NCBI RefSeq assembly: GCF_003710825.1
Contig: NZ_RHHQ01000029.1
Span: 1 to 60,839 of the forward strand
From: Brevibacillus fluminis
GTDB taxonomy: Bacteria > Bacillota > Bacilli > Brevibacillales > Brevibacillaceae
Length of the DNA: 60,839 bases
Direction of reading: 5' to 3'
The notes beneath the pieces are model-generated. The model was not told where the DNA came from and ran no database searches. It was given only the letters and a program-made list of their open reading frames with translations. This document shows, piece after piece, positions 16,931 to 25,546 of this stretch (position 1 is the first letter of the stretch; each line of letters opens with the position of its first letter). A program made the position numbers and the translations under genes.

Positions 16931-18802
16931 TTGGCAGCAAACCATCAGAGTACAAATACTCCTCCACCGCCGCCGATGCCTAGCGGCTTGGGTCGACCCG
17001 GCTTTGCCCGTGCAGGTCGCGGGGGACCGGTGCAAAAGCCGAAAAATTTGAAAGGTACGCTCAAGCGTCTATGGCTTTACATTGGCACGGAAAAGCGCTG
17101 GCTTTCCGTCATTTTCGGCGTCATCTTGATCGATTCTGTCCTGACGTTATTTGGCCCGTATCTGATCGGGCTGGCAGTCGACGCGATCGGGGGAAAAGCG
17201 GGTCATGTACAGTTTGGGCTGCTGCACATGCTGCTGATCGGGCTTGCCTGTGTCTATGTCGGTGATGCCATTCTCACGTTTGGCCAAGGCTGGATGATGG
17301 CTGGCGTGTCGCAGCGGATCGTAGCGAAGCTGCGGTACGCTCTGTACACCAAGCTGCAAAAGCTGCCGCTCTCCTACTTTGATACCCACAGGCACGGTGA
17401 AGTTATGAGCCGGCTATCCAACGATATCGACAATGTCAGCCAAACGCTTTCTCAGGCGACCGCCCAGCTGATGTCTGGCGTGGTGGCGATCGGCGGTTCG
17501 CTTGCGATGATGATCTGGCTAAGCCCTCTCTTGACGTTGGCGAGCTTGATCACCGTGCCGTTGGTCATGCTGCTGGCACGTACGATCACAAAGCGGACCA
17601 GCATTTTGTTCAAGGAACAGCAGGTGCAACTTGGCCAACTGAATGGCCATGTCGAGGAAACGATTTCCGGTATGGAAATGGTTAAGGCATTCAATCATGA
17701 ACAGAAAGCGATCCACGAGTTCGAGGAAGTGAACGAAAAACTGTATCGCGTTGGAGTCAAGGCGCAGATTTGGTCCGGTTTTCTCATGCCGATCATGGGC
17801 GTCATCAACAACATCGGGTTTGCTGCCATCGCGCTTGCAGGCGGAGCGATGGCAGCGAACGGCATGATTACCGTTGGCGTAATCGCGAGCTTTATCAGTT
17901 ATTCCCGTCAGTTCGTCCGACCGCTCAATGACATTGCGAATATTTACAATGTACTCCAATCAGGGGTAGCTGGCGCAGAGCGGGTTTTTGAAGTTATCGA
18001 TGAGAGCGAGGAGACGGAAGATGCCCCGGACGCAAAAGAGATGAGCGAGCCGAAAGGAGAAGTCGTTTTTGACCGCGTTTCGTTCGGTTACCGACCAGAA
18101 GCCCCGATATTGAAAAACATCAGCTTTGTTGCCCGGGAAGGCACAAGCACGGCATTTGTCGGTCCGACCGGCGCTGGCAAAACGACCATCATCAATCTGT
18201 TGACTCGGTTTTACGATGTAACTGAGGGGCGCATAACGATCGATGGCGAGGATATTCGCCGTTATTCGCGCGACAGCTTACGTAAAGGCTTTGGGATCGT
18301 GCTTCAGGACACATACCTGTTTTCCGGCACAATCAAAGAAAATATCAAGTACGGCAGGCAGGATGCCACTGATGAAGAAGTGGAGGCAGCAGCGGTACTG
18401 GCGAATGCCGATGCGTTTATCAAACGGCTTCCGCGCAAGTATGACACCATGCTGTCCGAGAACGGGGGCAATTTGAGCCAAGGACAGCGGCAGCTTCTAG
18501 CCAGCGCGCGCGTTATGTTGGCCCAGCCGTCCATTCTGATTCTCGACGAGGCGACGAGCAGCATCGATACGCGGACAGAGGTTCATATACAGGAGGCGCT
18601 GCTACGAATGATGCAAGGCCGCACGAGCTTCATCATCGCACACCGCCTGAACACGATTCGCGAGGCGGATACGATCATGGTGATCGATGGCGGCGAAATC
18701 GTGGAGCAGGGAAGCCATGAGCAGCTGATGGCACAAAAAGGCATCTATTACGACATGTTTTATAAACAGCTCCAGCAAACGGAACGAAAAGCTGCCACAT
18801 GA
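16931..18802 (+). CDS. ABC exporter subunit with intact catalytic residues (YfiC-like)
   Basis: A 623-residue half-transporter, partner of the preceding gene. A proline-rich N-terminal tail ('STNTPPPPPMPSGLGRPGFA') precedes six membrane helices and the ATPase. Walker A is 'GPTGAGKTT' (Lys417), Walker B 'ILILDE' (Asp539, Glu540) and the switch His571 is present. Its signature is degenerate: 'LSQGQRQ' instead of LSGGQ. Combined with the partner, one composite ATP site is fully canonical and the other fully degenerate. The start is TTG with GGGAGGT about 9 bases upstream, inside the end of the first gene, implying tight co-translation. Confidence 0.9.
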   Translation: MAANHQSTNTPPPPPMPSGLGRPGFARAGRGGPVQKPKNLKGTLKRLWLYIGTEKRWLSVIFGVILIDSVLTLFGPYLIGLAVDAIGGKAGHVQFGLLHMLLIGLACVYVGDAILTFGQGWMMAGVSQRIVAKLRYALYTKLQKLPLSYFDTHRHGEVMSRLSNDIDNVSQTLSQATAQLMSGVVAIGGSLAMMIWLSPLLTLASLITVPLVMLLARTITKRTSILFKEQQVQLGQLNGHVEETISGMEMVKAFNHEQKAIHEFEEVNEKLYRVGVKAQIWSGFLMPIMGVINNIGFAAIALAGGAMAANGMITVGVIASFISYSRQFVRPLNDIANIYNVLQSGVAGAERVFEVIDESEETEDAPDAKEMSEPKGEVVFDRVSFGYRPEAPILKNISFVAREGTSTAFVGPTGAGKTTIINLLTRFYDVTEGRITIDGEDIRRYSRDSLRKGFGIVLQDTYLFSGTIKENIKYGRQDATDEEVEAAAVLANADAFIKRLPRKYDTMLSENGGNLSQGQRQLLASARVMLAQPSILILDEATSSIDTRTEVHIQEALLRMMQGRTSFIIAHRLNTIREADTIMVIDGGEIVEQGSHEQLMAQKGIYYDMFYKQLQQTERKAAT

Positions 18803-18815
18803 TGGGCGGCTTTTT
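18787..18815. terminator. Terminator between ABC exporter and ger operon
   Basis: AAAAGCTGCC and GGCGGCTTTTT form a stem (one G-T pair) overlapping the exporter stop codon; it lies between two convergent transcription units. Confidence 0.7.
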
Positions 18816-18840
18816 CGTTTTCCGTATTTTCTACCTGTAA

Positions 18841-20004
18841 TCAGTACTCCCGCTTCGGCTCTTCCTTGTCGCGCAGCATGCCTGAGTCGATGATCTTCAC
18901 ATTCACCTCGATTGTATCCAACGCATAATCAGACAAGCGCTTCTTCCCGTTGGCAGTTAGCTTGCTCCATTGTGCAAAGGCGTCGTGATAGAGCGTATGC
19001 TCCAAGCTTAACAGATCTACGCCGTCCTTCTTTCCCAGTAGAACGGTTTGTTCGATTGCCGCTCGGATGTCTTTTGCGGCTTCTTCCTGGAAAGCAGCGA
19101 CGCCAAGCTCCTGAATGACTTCGGAAATCCTTGCTTTGCCTTTGATGGTAATGTTGAATCGCGGGGCACCAGGTTTGTTCGCTGGCTTGATGTGCCCCTT
19201 GACATGCTCAACAGTGATGACTGCGATGGGTCTGCCGTTCTTTTTCAGCGTAAGATGGGAGGACGTAGGTCCTTTTTGGAGCCAGCGCAGGCCGGATACT
19301 TGCGATTTGGCGATCCACTTGCCAAGCTTGTCTTGATGCAGGGCGAAGATCCCATCAAGCTCCAATTTGGGATCCGGCTCTCCCTCACGTTTCCATGTGT
19401 TCGTATTGATGTGCAGGGAGGGCAAAAGAATTGTGTACCCAGGTTCCTTTTGCTGAGCAAGCACCTTATACAGCCGAATCGGGCGAATGTAGGAATCCTG
19501 TCGGTAGATGTCTTCCGGCTGATGGAGTATCGAGGCCAGCGGCGACAAATTGAAAAATGGAGTCACTGAAAATAGCTTATCGAGCGGTTCTTTCGTACCA
19601 AAGACCCACTGGGTTAGCCGGGTTTCCCCGAACCGAGTCAGCCCGTCGAAAAAATCACCCATGCCTTTGACAAGCGCAGCCTCTGTGAACACGATGGCAT
19701 TGATATGCCCCCAATAAATGCGCTGCTGCGAGGTTTTATACAGATTAGTCAAGGCGGTGTTGATGGTTTCCCCTTCTTCATGTCCCGACCAGACTGGGGC
19801 AACCGCGCTCATCTTCCCGCCTTCCTGCTTGGCGATATTAGAGAAGTCCAACACTTGTCCATAGACGACGTAATGTCCGTCTCGAAAATCGAAGCCGAGA
19901 GCAGTAATATAGTTCGAAAACTGGATCGACTTCATATCCCAGCAGCCGCTGAGAACGGGCGCAAGCGAGATTAAAAGAAAAGTCATGCGCAGCCAGCGCT
20001 TCAT
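18841..20004 (-). CDS. Ger(x)C-family spore germination lipoprotein
   Basis: A 387-residue lipoprotein, the C subunit of a germinant receptor. It starts with a lipoprotein signal and lipobox 'LAPVLSGCWD' (Cys21), followed by 'SIQFSNYITALGFDF', typical of GerAC/GerBC/GerKC. The C-terminal domain includes 'KKDGVDLLSLEHTLYHDAFA', a family mark. In spores it is anchored to the outer face of the inner membrane. Its ATG overlaps the stop of the gerA-type gene by four bases, so it is the last gene of a gerB-gerA-gerC operon. The germinant cannot be read from the sequence. Confidence 0.92.
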   Translation of the reverse strand: MKRWLRMTFLLISLAPVLSGCWDMKSIQFSNYITALGFDFRDGHYVVYGQVLDFSNIAKQEGGKMSAVAPVWSGHEEGETINTALTNLYKTSQQRIYWGHINAIVFTEAALVKGMGDFFDGLTRFGETRLTQWVFGTKEPLDKLFSVTPFFNLSPLASILHQPEDIYRQDSYIRPIRLYKVLAQQKEPGYTILLPSLHINTNTWKREGEPDPKLELDGIFALHQDKLGKWIAKSQVSGLRWLQKGPTSSHLTLKKNGRPIAVITVEHVKGHIKPANKPGAPRFNITIKGKARISEVIQELGVAAFQEEAAKDIRAAIEQTVLLGKKDGVDLLSLEHTLYHDAFAQWSKLTANGKKRLSDYALDTIEVNVKIIDSGMLRDKEEPKREY

Positions 20005-21479
20005 CGCGAACCATCACCTCTGCGGGTAGGGTCTTGCGTATGCAAAAAGGAAGGGCGGCGGTTGCGTTTCGTCCATGGCTTCCCGAACGAGGAAGTCATG
20101 ATCTCCCAGAATTTGATCGGCGACAGCGGAGCGAGATAGGGCACACCGAACGATTCAAGCGATGATAAATAAAGTGCCAGCCCCATCAGCGCCAGCATAA
20201 AGCCATACATGCCAAAAAGGGCCGATAAGATGAGAATGATAATCCGCAAGACAGAAATGGAGCCAGTGAGCGATTGGTTGACCAGCGTGAACATGGATAT
20301 GGTTGAAATGGACGTGATCACGACGGTCACCGGGCTCGTAATCCCGGAGCGAATGGCGGCATCGCCCACAATCAGACCGCCGACGACCGTTACCGTCTGC
20401 CCAACTGCCTTCGGCAGCCGCATCCCGGCTTCGCGGAACAATTCAAACAGGCCGAGCATCAGGAAAAAATCCATCGGACCGGAAAACGGGAGCCCTAGCC
20501 GCACGGACGCAATGGTTGCGAGCAAAGGGAAGGGGATCTGATCCAAATTGAAAGCGGACACAGCGATCCAGAAACCAGGCAAAAAAATCGAAACGATTAA
20601 GCCGGCAAACCGCATCAGACGCTCAAAAAAGACGTAATAAAAGGGAAAATGCGCATCCTCGGGCGATTTAAGCAGCAAGGTCAGGTTTGCAGGCGCGATG
20701 ATTGCCATCGGCGAGCCTTCCACGATGATGGCAAAACGGCCGCGTAGCAAGGCGTCGACGACATAATCGGGTCGGCCGATGTATTCGAACAGCGGTAACA
20801 GCGATGACGGATGATCGGACAAGCCTTCCTCCAGTTGGCCACTAGCGAGCAAGCCGTCGACATCGAGTGCCAAGAGACGCTGTCTTGCTTCTTCAACAAT
20901 TTCCATCCGTATGATGTCGTGAATGTACAGCAGCGCAACATTCGTGTGGGAACGCGTGCCGATGATGAATTTTTCGTAGCTCATCGATTGGGTTTTCAGC
21001 CGTTTGCGGATGAGAGCGACATTGGTTACGATGCTTTCCGTCAAGGCATCCCGCGGGCCTTTCAGCGAGACCTCTGAATTCGACTCCTCAGGGGACCGGT
21101 TTGGCGGATTGGCGATGTCGAGCGCAAAAAGGAGCTGTGGCCCCTCGAATAACAGCAGCAGTTCGCCGGAATAGAGATCCAAGGTGACGGTTTCGAGCAT
21201 GTCTGGGCCGTCCTGTATTTCGACGAGCTGCAGCGTGCGATGCTTGGTGATTGAGGCACTGTCAACCCGCTCAAGCGTTGCCATCATGTCATGCAAGCGG
21301 GGAAGCACGAATTCATCGATTTTTTCCGATTGCGCCATTCCTTCGCAATACAACAGCACAACCTTTTGGGGTGCGGTATCGGTCTCGAATAGGAAGGAGG
21401 AAATGTTGACATCGGCGGCATTGGCAAACATAGAGCGAAATGCTTGCTCATCGAGATCGTGAAGTGAGACCTTCTTCAT
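20001..21479 (-). CDS. GerA-family germinant receptor A subunit
   Basis: A 492-residue receptor subunit. The first 250 residues are a soluble domain with 'KFIIGTRSHTNVALLYIHDI' and 'GRPDYVVDALLRGRFAIIVE', hallmark sequences of GerAA/SpoVAF. The rest has about five membrane helices, including 'SAFNLDQIPFPLLATIASVR' and the conserved proline-rich 'SFGVPYLAPLSP'. The A subunits of Bacillus receptors assemble into nutrient-gated channels in the spore inner membrane. ATGA overlaps link it to the genes on both sides. Length is normal. Confidence 0.93.
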   Translation of the reverse strand: MKKVSLHDLDEQAFRSMFANAADVNISSFLFETDTAPQKVVLLYCEGMAQSEKIDEFVLPRLHDMMATLERVDSASITKHRTLQLVEIQDGPDMLETVTLDLYSGELLLLFEGPQLLFALDIANPPNRSPEESNSEVSLKGPRDALTESIVTNVALIRKRLKTQSMSYEKFIIGTRSHTNVALLYIHDIIRMEIVEEARQRLLALDVDGLLASGQLEEGLSDHPSSLLPLFEYIGRPDYVVDALLRGRFAIIVEGSPMAIIAPANLTLLLKSPEDAHFPFYYVFFERLMRFAGLIVSIFLPGFWIAVSAFNLDQIPFPLLATIASVRLGLPFSGPMDFFLMLGLFELFREAGMRLPKAVGQTVTVVGGLIVGDAAIRSGITSPVTVVITSISTISMFTLVNQSLTGSISVLRIIILILSALFGMYGFMLALMGLALYLSSLESFGVPYLAPLSPIKFWEIMTSSFGKPWTKRNRRPSFLHTQDPTRRGDGSR

Positions 21480-22564
21480 GACTTGTGATCCTCCGTTCCT
21501 TTTGCCAGCATCACCAGCGCGAATAATAGCAGTCCTACGAAAAGGATCAAGCCAAATGAGATCGGAAAGTAAAAGTACTCCAGCCGTTTCAAAAAATTAC
21601 TGTCGCTTTCCGGAATCATGATGAATCCCAGGAAAAGTGCACAAATCACGATCAACGTGTAGGTTTTCGCCCGCTTGCTCGCTAGCCCGATGATGTCGAG
21701 GGTAAGATACAGCATGAGCGAGGTCCGAATAAAGGCACCGGAAATCCATTGATAGATTGAAAAAAAATCAAGATGCGAGATGAATTTTCCCAGTGTCACC
21801 ATACGCCATTGTTCAAACGCAGGATACCGCATCATGGCTGCCTCGAACGGTCCGAAGATCGCGATCGCGCCTGTTAAGGGGCCGATGGTGAGCACAACCA
21901 GAATAAACGACAAAAGAAACAGCGCGAGCGGCTTGATCGGTTTGGACACGTGGTGCTGGATAAACAGAATGAACATGATTTCAAACAAGCTGCTCATCGT
22001 GTACAACATCGCTGCAATCGTTGGCCCATAGCCATGTGTGAACACGGGCAGTAAGAGCGAATAATCCTTCACCTGGAAATTGGCAGCCGCGACGAAATCG
22101 CCGAATACGATGACGGCCGGTAGCAGCAGGCCTGCGGAAAGTGCGATTGCGCGAATCCCTTTTTGTGCCGCTAAAAAGCAGATGCCGATGAACGTCAGCG
22201 CCACAATAATCCGAGGGGTTCGAGGTAGATAGGTGACTTGCGACCAGGTAACCAGATCGCGAAAACTAATCAAGGCCATGAGCGAAAATTCGCAAGCCAT
22301 CAGCCCGGAGATGATCAGCCACAGAAATTTTCCGTAACGAATCTCGATCCATTCCATCAGGTTTCGGCCACGCAGTTTTTTTAGCATCATCAGCAAAAGC
22401 ATGCCCCAAAGGAGCAGCGGAATAGATGCGAGTAGGCCGCCAACCCATGCATCGCGCTTGGCGACATGTAGAAGAATGGGAATGAGTAATACATGGTTGG
22501 AAATGCCGATGGAGAGCATCATCGTGCAATACAGCAGCATCGGTGAAATTCGCTTATGAATCAT
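21476..22564 (-). CDS. GerB-family germinant receptor permease subunit
   Basis: A 362-residue protein with about ten membrane helices, of the APC-superfamily GerAB type that binds the germinant amino acid or sugar. Family stretches are 'RISPMLLYCTMMLSIGISNH', 'LRGRNLMEWIEIRYGKFLWL' and 'YQWISGAFIRTSLMLYL'. The ATG at 22564 follows GGGAG by 7 bases; an in-frame ATG at 22591 lies upstream of that site and is rejected. It is the promoter-proximal gene, so the order is B-A-C, not the A-B-C order of B. subtilis gerA. Confidence 0.9.
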   Translation of the reverse strand: MIHKRISPMLLYCTMMLSIGISNHVLLIPILLHVAKRDAWVGGLLASIPLLLWGMLLLMMLKKLRGRNLMEWIEIRYGKFLWLIISGLMACEFSLMALISFRDLVTWSQVTYLPRTPRIIVALTFIGICFLAAQKGIRAIALSAGLLLPAVIVFGDFVAAANFQVKDYSLLLPVFTHGYGPTIAAMLYTMSSLFEIMFILFIQHHVSKPIKPLALFLLSFILVVLTIGPLTGAIAIFGPFEAAMMRYPAFEQWRMVTLGKFISHLDFFSIYQWISGAFIRTSLMLYLTLDIIGLASKRAKTYTLIVICALFLGFIMIPESDSNFLKRLEYFYFPISFGLILFVGLLLFALVMLAKGTEDHKS

Positions 22565-22604
22565 ACCTACACTCCCAAGAGATTGTCGCATTCGGTTCTG
22601 TTGT

Positions 22605-22635
22605 TAGAATGTACCAGTCCAGGGGTTTTTATGAA
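22605..22635 (-). promoter_or_regulatory. Candidate SigG promoter of the ger operon
   Basis: On the minus strand TTCATA (22630-22635) is followed after 18 bases by CATTCTA (22605-22611). This fits the forespore SigG pattern of an ATA-ending -35 and CATnnTA -10. It lies about 40 bases ahead of the gerB-type start. Germinant receptor operons in Bacillus are SigG-dependent. Confidence 0.5.
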
Positions 22636-22707
22636 GGTGGGAAACCGCTCACGAATTGTGGTTACGGGAAAAATCAGCCATAATGAAAGGGAGGTGAAGA
22701 TTCGATC

Positions 22708-23685
22708 ATGATACTATCCTTTTTGGGCACCGGTTCTGGCGTGCCATCGACAAAGCGCAATGTCAGCGCGATCGCCCTCAGCTTTCGCAAAACGGGGAAG
22801 TGGTGGCTGTTCGATTGTGGAGAAGGAACACAGCATCAGCTACTGAAAAGCCCGCTCAAAATCAGCCAGCTGGAAAAGATATTCATTACGCATTTGCACG
22901 GCGATCATATATTTGGACTGCTTGGTTTACTTGCAAGCCGCTCGTTGTCGGCTCGCGTAGAGACGAGAATCGACGTATACGGGCCGCCCGGCTTGTTTGA
23001 CTACGTGCAGGCGGTGCAAGCGGTGAGTCCCATGCACATCGGCTATCCGCTTTTTTTTCATACAATTGAGCCAGGTATGATTCTGGACACGGATGAAGTG
23101 ACGGTGACCTGCGCGCCTGTGCAGCACCGTGTGCCGGCATTCGCTTATGCGATCGAGGAGAAACCGATCAGCGGCGCTCTTCAGGTCGAAAAGGCAAAAG
23201 AGCTGGGAATCCCGCCGGGGCCCTTGTTCGGTGCCTTGAAACGCGGTGAGACGGTTGTGCTGGAAGATGGGCGAACGATTGAGGGAAACACGCTTGTAGG
23301 ACCGATGCAAGCGGGGCGAAAGGTTGTGGTGAGCGGCGATACGATGCCATGTGAAGCGCTGCAGCAGCTGGCCCACGACGCCGATGTGTTGATTCATGAA
23401 TCGACCTATGCGCATGTGCATCTGGAGCTGGCGGTACGAAGCGGTCATTCCACGGCACGACAAGCGGCAGAGATCGCCAAAGCGGCAAAAGCGAAACAGC
23501 TGATTTTAACCCATATCAGCCCACGCTATGACGATCCCGAAGGCGAGTGGACGGCTCTACAGGTGCTGGAAGAAGCGCGGCAAACATTTCCCAATACGGA
23601 GCTGGCCCACGATTTTTGGCAATATGAAGTAAAACGTCCCCGTGGTATACTAGATCGAGATGATCCAAACGGGGGAACCGCATGA
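22708..23685 (+). CDS. rnz: Ribonuclease Z
   Basis: A 325-residue tRNA 3' processing endonuclease of the metallo-beta-lactamase fold. It begins with 'ILSFLGTGSGVPSTKRNVS' and has the zinc motif 'THLHGDH' (His62, His64, Asp66, His67), then 'VVVSGDTMPC' and 'ILTHISPRY', which complete the zinc ligands. The flexible-arm region (about residues 160-185, 'EKAKELGIPPGPLFGALKRG') is present, as in long-form bacterial RNase Z. It removes 3' trailers from tRNA precursors lacking an encoded CCA. GGGAGGTG precedes the ATG. A 77-residue gene overlaps its stop. Confidence 0.95.
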   Translation: MILSFLGTGSGVPSTKRNVSAIALSFRKTGKWWLFDCGEGTQHQLLKSPLKISQLEKIFITHLHGDHIFGLLGLLASRSLSARVETRIDVYGPPGLFDYVQAVQAVSPMHIGYPLFFHTIEPGMILDTDEVTVTCAPVQHRVPAFAYAIEEKPISGALQVEKAKELGIPPGPLFGALKRGETVVLEDGRTIEGNTLVGPMQAGRKVVVSGDTMPCEALQQLAHDADVLIHESTYAHVHLELAVRSGHSTARQAAEIAKAAKAKQLILTHISPRYDDPEGEWTALQVLEEARQTFPNTELAHDFWQYEVKRPRGILDRDDPNGGTA

Positions 23686-23915
23686 AACGACTTGCATTTG
23701 CTACACCGGAAGAATTGACCACCTACTGCATGGCTGAGGAGGTCGCGCTCATCATCGAATACCGTGACGAGCAAGGAAAACAGCGGCAAGTGACGCTGAA
23801 AGGCGATGCGCTTGGCGACCTCGCACGCTACTTTGGGCAGCGGGACGTGATGGCATACTTTCGGAAAGATAAGCTGTTTTACGAAATCAAGCCGGATTGG
23901 CTGGTGAAACCCTGA
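23682..23915 (+). CDS. Small hypothetical protein coupled to rnz
   Basis: A 77-residue soluble, charged protein of no family I recognise ('AEEVALIIEYRDEQGKQRQV', 'YFRKDKLFYEIKPDWLVKP'). It has no signal peptide or membrane segment. Its ATG overlaps the rnz stop codon (ATGA), so it is very likely translationally coupled to rnz, and a strong terminator follows directly. Conservation of this pairing would be the best clue to a role; none can be inferred from the sequence. Confidence 0.7.
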   Translation: MKRLAFATPEELTTYCMAEEVALIIEYRDEQGKQRQVTLKGDALGDLARYFGQRDVMAYFRKDKLFYEIKPDWLVKP

Positions 23916-23939
23916 CAAATTTTGTTCAGGGTTTTTTTC
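23907..23939 (+). terminator. Terminator of the rnz operon
   Basis: AACCCTGA (23908-23915) pairs with TTCAGGGTT (about 23924-23932), followed by TTTTTT. Confidence 0.85.
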
Positions 23940-23947
23940 TATCATCC

Positions 23948-23975
23948 TTGGCGAATGCGCTGCTTTTTGTATAAT
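23948..23975 (+). promoter_or_regulatory. SigA-type promoter of the YczE-like gene
   Basis: TTGGCG (23948-23953) and a perfect TATAAT (23970-23975) are spaced 16 bases apart, 45 bases before the start codon. Confidence 0.6.
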
Positions 23976-24019
23976 GGAGAGAAAGCCTGAAGCGACGAAA
24001 CGATGGGAGATCGAGAAGT

Positions 24020-24676
24020 ATGAGGAAAGAAAGAGCGGTGCATCCTTTGACGATCCGCTACACGATGTTTATGTTGGGACTTTTGGTCATGGGGTTCGGC
24101 ATCGCAATGATGATTGAGGCCAATATGGGGGTGGCGCCCTGGGATACCTTTCATATCGGCTTGCAAAAAACCTTTGGATTGACGATTGGCATGTGGTCAC
24201 AAATCGTGGGCCTGGTGATCATTTTTTCGTCCTATGCCATCGGGAAAATCAAGCCGACGATCGGCATGTTCCTGAACATGTTTTTTTTCGGGCTGTTCAT
24301 CGATATGTTCATGTGGCTCGAGTGGGTGCCGAAGGGGGAAACGCTGATCCAGCGTGCTATCTGCTTTGGTGCGGGGCTTTTGATTTACACATGTGGAACA
24401 GGAATGTATCTTTCCCCGAGGCTGGGGGCGGGACCGCGCGACAGCTTTATGCTAGCGCTGAATGATCGGATGGGCTGGAGCATCCAGAAGGTGAGGCTCG
24501 GGATTGAAATCACCGTGACGATTTTGGGGTTTATGCTTGGGGGGCCAGTCTCGATCGGCACACTGGTCACAGCATTATCGATCGGGCCGCTAATCCAACG
24601 CTTTATTCCAATGTGGGAGCGGCTGATGCGCAAACCATATGGCGTGGCCGCTCCCAAGGAACAAGCCCACGTCTGA
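24020..24676 (+). CDS. YczE/YyaS-family membrane protein
   Basis: A 218-residue membrane protein with about five to six helices. The two internal repeats 'MMIEANMGVAPWDTFHIGLQ' and 'MYLSPRLGAGPRDSFMLALN' are the hallmark of the YitT/YczE group. B. subtilis YczE influences surfactin synthetase activation, but the molecular function of the family is not established. It has its own promoter and ends three bases short of a convergent small gene. Confidence 0.8.
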   Translation: MRKERAVHPLTIRYTMFMLGLLVMGFGIAMMIEANMGVAPWDTFHIGLQKTFGLTIGMWSQIVGLVIIFSSYAIGKIKPTIGMFLNMFFFGLFIDMFMWLEWVPKGETLIQRAICFGAGLLIYTCGTGMYLSPRLGAGPRDSFMLALNDRMGWSIQKVRLGIEITVTILGFMLGGPVSIGTLVTALSIGPLIQRFIPMWERLMRKPYGVAAPKEQAHV

Positions 24677-24678
24677 TG

Positions 24679-24996
24679 TTACAGGTGGGCGTGGCCGCTC
24701 GCGTATTCCTGCTGAACGCGGAACCAAATGTTCAGGTCGTTGATGACGCTGGCCAATTCATGGATTTCGCTGTTCAGATTACAGGAGACGGCGAAATTTT
24801 CTTCTTCTGACAGCTGCGTTTGCTTTCGATTGATCACGGTTTCCAGTTGAATGATCCGGTCTGGAATTTTCGCGCGGATTTCTTCCCACTGAAGGAGGAT
24901 GTCGGAGCGCTCTTCCGCTGTATACATCTCCCAATCGAGATTAAGCGAAGGCAAAGGGATACCAAGTCGTTCATCCAGGACAAATTCGTAGCGCAA
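24679..24996 (-). CDS. Hypothetical 105-residue protein
   Basis: A soluble, acidic, helix-rich protein ('RLGIPLPSLNLDWEMYTAEE', 'QWEEIRAKIPDRIIQLETVI'), possibly a short coiled coil or helical bundle. No family recognised. The start is TTG with AGAGGAGAG about 10 bases upstream. It converges on the YczE-like gene and is divergent from the UPF0178 gene. Coding bias and the ribosome binding site support a real gene, but nothing in the neighbourhood suggests a role. Confidence 0.65.
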   Translation of the reverse strand: MRYEFVLDERLGIPLPSLNLDWEMYTAEERSDILLQWEEIRAKIPDRIIQLETVINRKQTQLSEEENFAVSCNLNSEIHELASVINDLNIWFRVQQEYASGHAHL

Positions 24997-25090
24997 GGTT
25001 GTTCACTCTCCTCTTACTTGAATCATATCTTATCAAAAAAAACACGAGAGTGGGAGTGTAGATCGCATACGCAAACAGGAGGAATGCAAA

Positions 25091-25543
25091 ATGGCTGAGC
25101 AAAAACGGGTTTTGGTCGATGCGGATGCCTGCCCGAAGCAAGCGCTCGCCATCGTGAGGATGCTTTGTGAACGGTACGGCTGGCAGTGCATCACCTATGC
25201 CAGCTACAACCATCAGATGGACCACCCTCATCATGTTATGGTTGATGCAGGTCCGCAGGCTGTCGACTTGAAGCTGACGAATGCGGTGCGTCTGGGCGAC
25301 GTCGTGGTGACACAGGATATTGGGCTCGCAGCAATGATTTTGGGCAAGCAAGGTCTTGCGGTATCACCACATGGCACCATATTTTATCCGGATAAAATCG
25401 GCTTCATGCTGGAGGAACGAAATGAGAAAGCACGGTTTCGCCGCGGTGGCGGTCGGACAAAAGGGCCGGCGGCGCGGACAGGTGACGACGATCGGAAATT
25501 CGCCGAATCGTTACAACTGCTGCTAAGTGGGGGAGAACGGTAA
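25091..25543 (+). CDS. UPF0178 (YaiI/YqxD) family protein
   Basis: A 150-residue cytoplasmic protein of the UPF0178 family, predicted to have a PIN-like (NYN) fold and perhaps nuclease activity. 'VLVDADACPKQA' carries the first conserved acidic residues, 'NAVRLGDVVVTQDIGLAAMI' the second, and 'RRGGGRTKGPAARTGDD' the basic C-terminal mark of the family. AGGAGG is present before the ATG. A PAP2 phosphatase gene starts four bases after it, so the two are probably one operon. Confidence 0.85.
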   Translation: MAEQKRVLVDADACPKQALAIVRMLCERYGWQCITYASYNHQMDHPHHVMVDAGPQAVDLKLTNAVRLGDVVVTQDIGLAAMILGKQGLAVSPHGTIFYPDKIGFMLEERNEKARFRRGGGRTKGPAARTGDDDRKFAESLQLLLSGGER

Positions 25544-25546
25544 GAG

